From Epiperipatus broadwayi (Eukaryota; Onychophora; Udeonychophora; Euonychophora; Peripatidae): a stretch of 64,000 bases of DNA. The notes under the pieces are model-generated. The model did no database searches and was not told where the DNA came from. It saw only the letters and a program-made list of their open reading frames with translations. How positions within the stretch are numbered: position 1 is the first letter of the stretch; every line of letters begins with the position of its first letter. A program made the translations under genes and the position numbers. The DNA is taken from contig JAQFVV010000570.1 of the NCBI GenBank assembly GCA_028023455.1, positions 62,001 through 126,000 of the forward strand. The letters are read 5' to 3'. This document shows, piece by piece, positions 61,664 to 64,000 of the stretch.

Positions 61664-64000
61664 ACAGTATATATGTGCATGTTACAAACATGTGTATAAA
61701 TGGTTTTGATGGTTGGAGAGATAGAAATGAGGTTTTATTTCACTTGCATTATAAAAGCCTATAAATTTCCAGCAGAAATGGATTTTTGCTTTCTTTTGTT
61801 ATTACCAGAAAAGCAGATGATAAAAGTTTTCACTTCGACCAAAATCCGGTTAGGTGGCAATTGGAGAAATAGGAAGTGCAGATCGAGTGAACTATCTAGA
61901 ACAAATGGAGGGGGATATAAAAGGAAGGGACTCAGAATTCCCCTTGTCTTGTCCCTGCAGAGATTGAAGCATTAACACAGCAGAACCTTTAGTTCAATTT
62001 CAAAAATCAAGACTACAAGTTTACCTAATGGCAACCAAAAAGGAAATTTTGGGGTAAAAGCCTAACATATCGGGCTCAAACCCCTAATTCCCACTAACTG
62101 CTGCTGCTACACTCAACAATAAACAAAATACCTCTCTGGATTAAAACAACCATCAATGTCAGAACCATGAAGTGGATCCTCATCAAACGAAGATGGTGTA
62201 ATAAATCAAAGAACGGAAACCTCATGAAGGATCATATATTTAGTTACCTGTGATGATCCAAACTATCAAAAGTAAAAAATATATTCTTCCATGAATTCCC
62301 TTGGGATGTGCAGATAATAAAAAAAAATTTATATAATGATTTACTATTTATTATTAAAAACTAAGAAAGAAATTATTAACTGATTCTATAGACTTGCACA
62401 TAAGAATTCAATAAAAACTTTTTTTAAGATTTTATTTGTGGATACTAATTATCGCTATTGGAGATTGAGGTCATGCTGGAAATTCAATGAAGTGGCTTCG
62501 AGTAGTAATAAAGAAACAAATAGAAAAGTAGTATAAGGGAAATCTTTATCTATCAATCTTCACAATTTGACTTATTTATAAATATTTGAAAGAAGGTTGC
62601 GTGCGTATGTGACAAATCAAAATGGCAGAGCTTTAACTATATTTATGTTAACGGGTCAAGGGTTAAATTATATTATATTATTTATTTATGTGATTAGAAA
62701 ATAATAATTGTCATTTGGAATAGTGTTTAACAAATCTGATTCAATAACGAAACTGTATGCAGAAATCTTGTTGTGGTATTTTTTTGTGTATTTTATGTAT
62801 TATTGAAATTCTTATTCTCATTCATGTTTACTCTCAGCCGTGACGCCACCCGACCTGAGTCTGAGCTAGCTGATGGTCAAAACCTCTCTCACATGTTCTT
62901 AAGACAGTGACTGTTATTTATTGGTAATATATTCACTTCTTGTAATTCTTATTTTTTTATAAGATTGGCGCTTGGAATCCTAGTGATGTTCATAAATATG
63001 CATTGGGAATCTATTAGTTACTGAGAACGAATTTGTAAGACATTCATATCAATTAGTGATTAAATCAAACATAGTTTTGATTAAATATATACGTAAGCAC
63101 ATATGTTTAGAGTTGAAAGTGTATCAGATGAAAATTAGTATTATTATTGTCTATATTTTGCAAATGCTGAAATTATTATTTGCAAAAGATCCTTCTTTTT
63201 ATGCTTAATTTGATGTCATGTCACATTCAAATTAGAGGTTTTTCTAAATTTGCAGGAGGTTGTAAATGATAAAAGCAATTGTGGAATAAATTATAAAAGT
63301 ATGAATGCCTTTACTTTGTTAATGGAAGCAAATTATTTTATTATTTCTAAGCAATGTAAAATGACTAATAAAGATTATTATAATGATATTTTAAAATAAA
63401 CAAAATATTTATTTGAACATTTATAAAATTACTGAATAGGTTTATTACAATTTTTATAAATTATATTGTATTCTTAAAGACATGATAAATGAATTAATTT
63501 CATGTACATGCATTTTGCTTTCAAATAAAATATACATAATAAAATATTGCATTTTAAGAAAATATTTTGCCTTTTTCTGGAAATATAGAATATTTAGGCT
63601 TTTATTGTGGATAAAACATAAATATTGCATAAAACCTACTCTGTGCATTTTAATATTTGCTTTATTATAAAATATGTATTGCTTTTAAAGGATTACTGTG
63701 TTCCTAATAAATTATTTATTACTCAATAAAAATTTGCATTGCTTTAATGGAAAATATATTGTTCCTTATCAATGTCTCATTGCATGAAGTTTTAAATGTT
63801 TTTCAAAAGGAAATACTCTTTGTACTGTCAGAAATAAATAGTATGCTTTCTACTTTTCATTTTATATTTGAAATGCTTCAAAAGAAATTATATTTTCTTA
63901 TTGCTGTATTATTTCAATAAATACATCGTTATTTACCTTGAATGATTTTTCAAATTATGTCAATGCTTACAAATTTTAAGTAACTTGAATTTTAATTAAT
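61664..64000. other. Unassigned; possible LTR promoter remnant
   Basis: TATAAAAGG (61916-61924) lies in a GC-richer stretch ending near 62200. This resembles the promoter of an LTR, but no partner repeat or coding region was found. The 91-codon open frame at 61700-61975 has no known motif. Beyond 62300 the sequence is AT-rich, with another GC-richer island at 62830-62890. The right edge holds nothing recognisable. Confidence 0.4.

Noticed and set aside
61916-61924. TATA box of a host gene
   Set aside because: No downstream exon with recognisable protein; more likely the promoter of an LTR remnant.

Overview
This is a window from an animal nuclear genome, strongly A+T-rich (roughly three quarters by eye), with one host gene and very many mobile-element remains. 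There are no bacterial features: coding runs are short and split by GT-AG type introns, and the repeats are metazoan types (RTE-type LINE, Penelope-like element, Ty3-type LTR elements, hAT MITE, a Merlin-like fragment). The species cannot be fixed. The COX11 protein and the repeat mix suit an invertebrate, perhaps an arthropod, but that is a weak inference.

The only recognisable cellular gene is COX11, the mitochondrial copper chaperone for cytochrome c oxidase. It lies on the minus strand as four exons: 56666-56403, 45856-45701, 24009-23884 and 14305-14114. They join in phase 0 to a complete 245-residue product. The introns are about 10.5, 21.7 and 9.6 kb. Intron 1 appears to start with a GC donor instead of GT. 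So about 42.5 kb of the window is one small housekeeping gene stretched by insertions.

Layout: 1-14113 lies downstream of COX11. It holds a decayed RTE-type endonuclease fragment (2466-3261) and a 5'-truncated Ty3-type element on the minus strand (10636-12600). Intron 3 (14306-23883) is mostly unrecognised AT-rich sequence with small repeats. Intron 2 (24010-45700) holds a 137-bp palindrome, an RTE 3' end with a GAT tail, hammerhead-bearing repeats, a minisatellite, a Merlin-like fragment, and an LTR-gag-LTR-gag block (35281-44690) with nested insertions. It also holds a 660-bp foldback. Intron 1 (45857-56402) is almost entirely one nested LTR element (46246-56349) with a Penelope-like fragment in its interior. 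Beyond 56667 is upstream sequence with another hammerhead-bearing repeat at 59462-60040.

The most interesting content is two related repeat families with monomers of about 365-376 bp (37810-39149) and 443 bp (30991-31955, 59462-60040; a foldback relative at 29147-29828). They are arranged head to tail and then inverted. Each monomer carries a type I hammerhead-ribozyme-like motif (CUGANGA-like box, short stem II, GAAAC, GUC). Stem I shows compensatory base changes between copies, and the stem III sequence is palindromic. This matches the architecture known for retrozymes: non-autonomous, self-cleaving, circular-RNA elements thought to be moved by Penelope-like or other retroelements. A Penelope-like GIY-YIG endonuclease fragment is in the same window. 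Activity is inferred, not shown.
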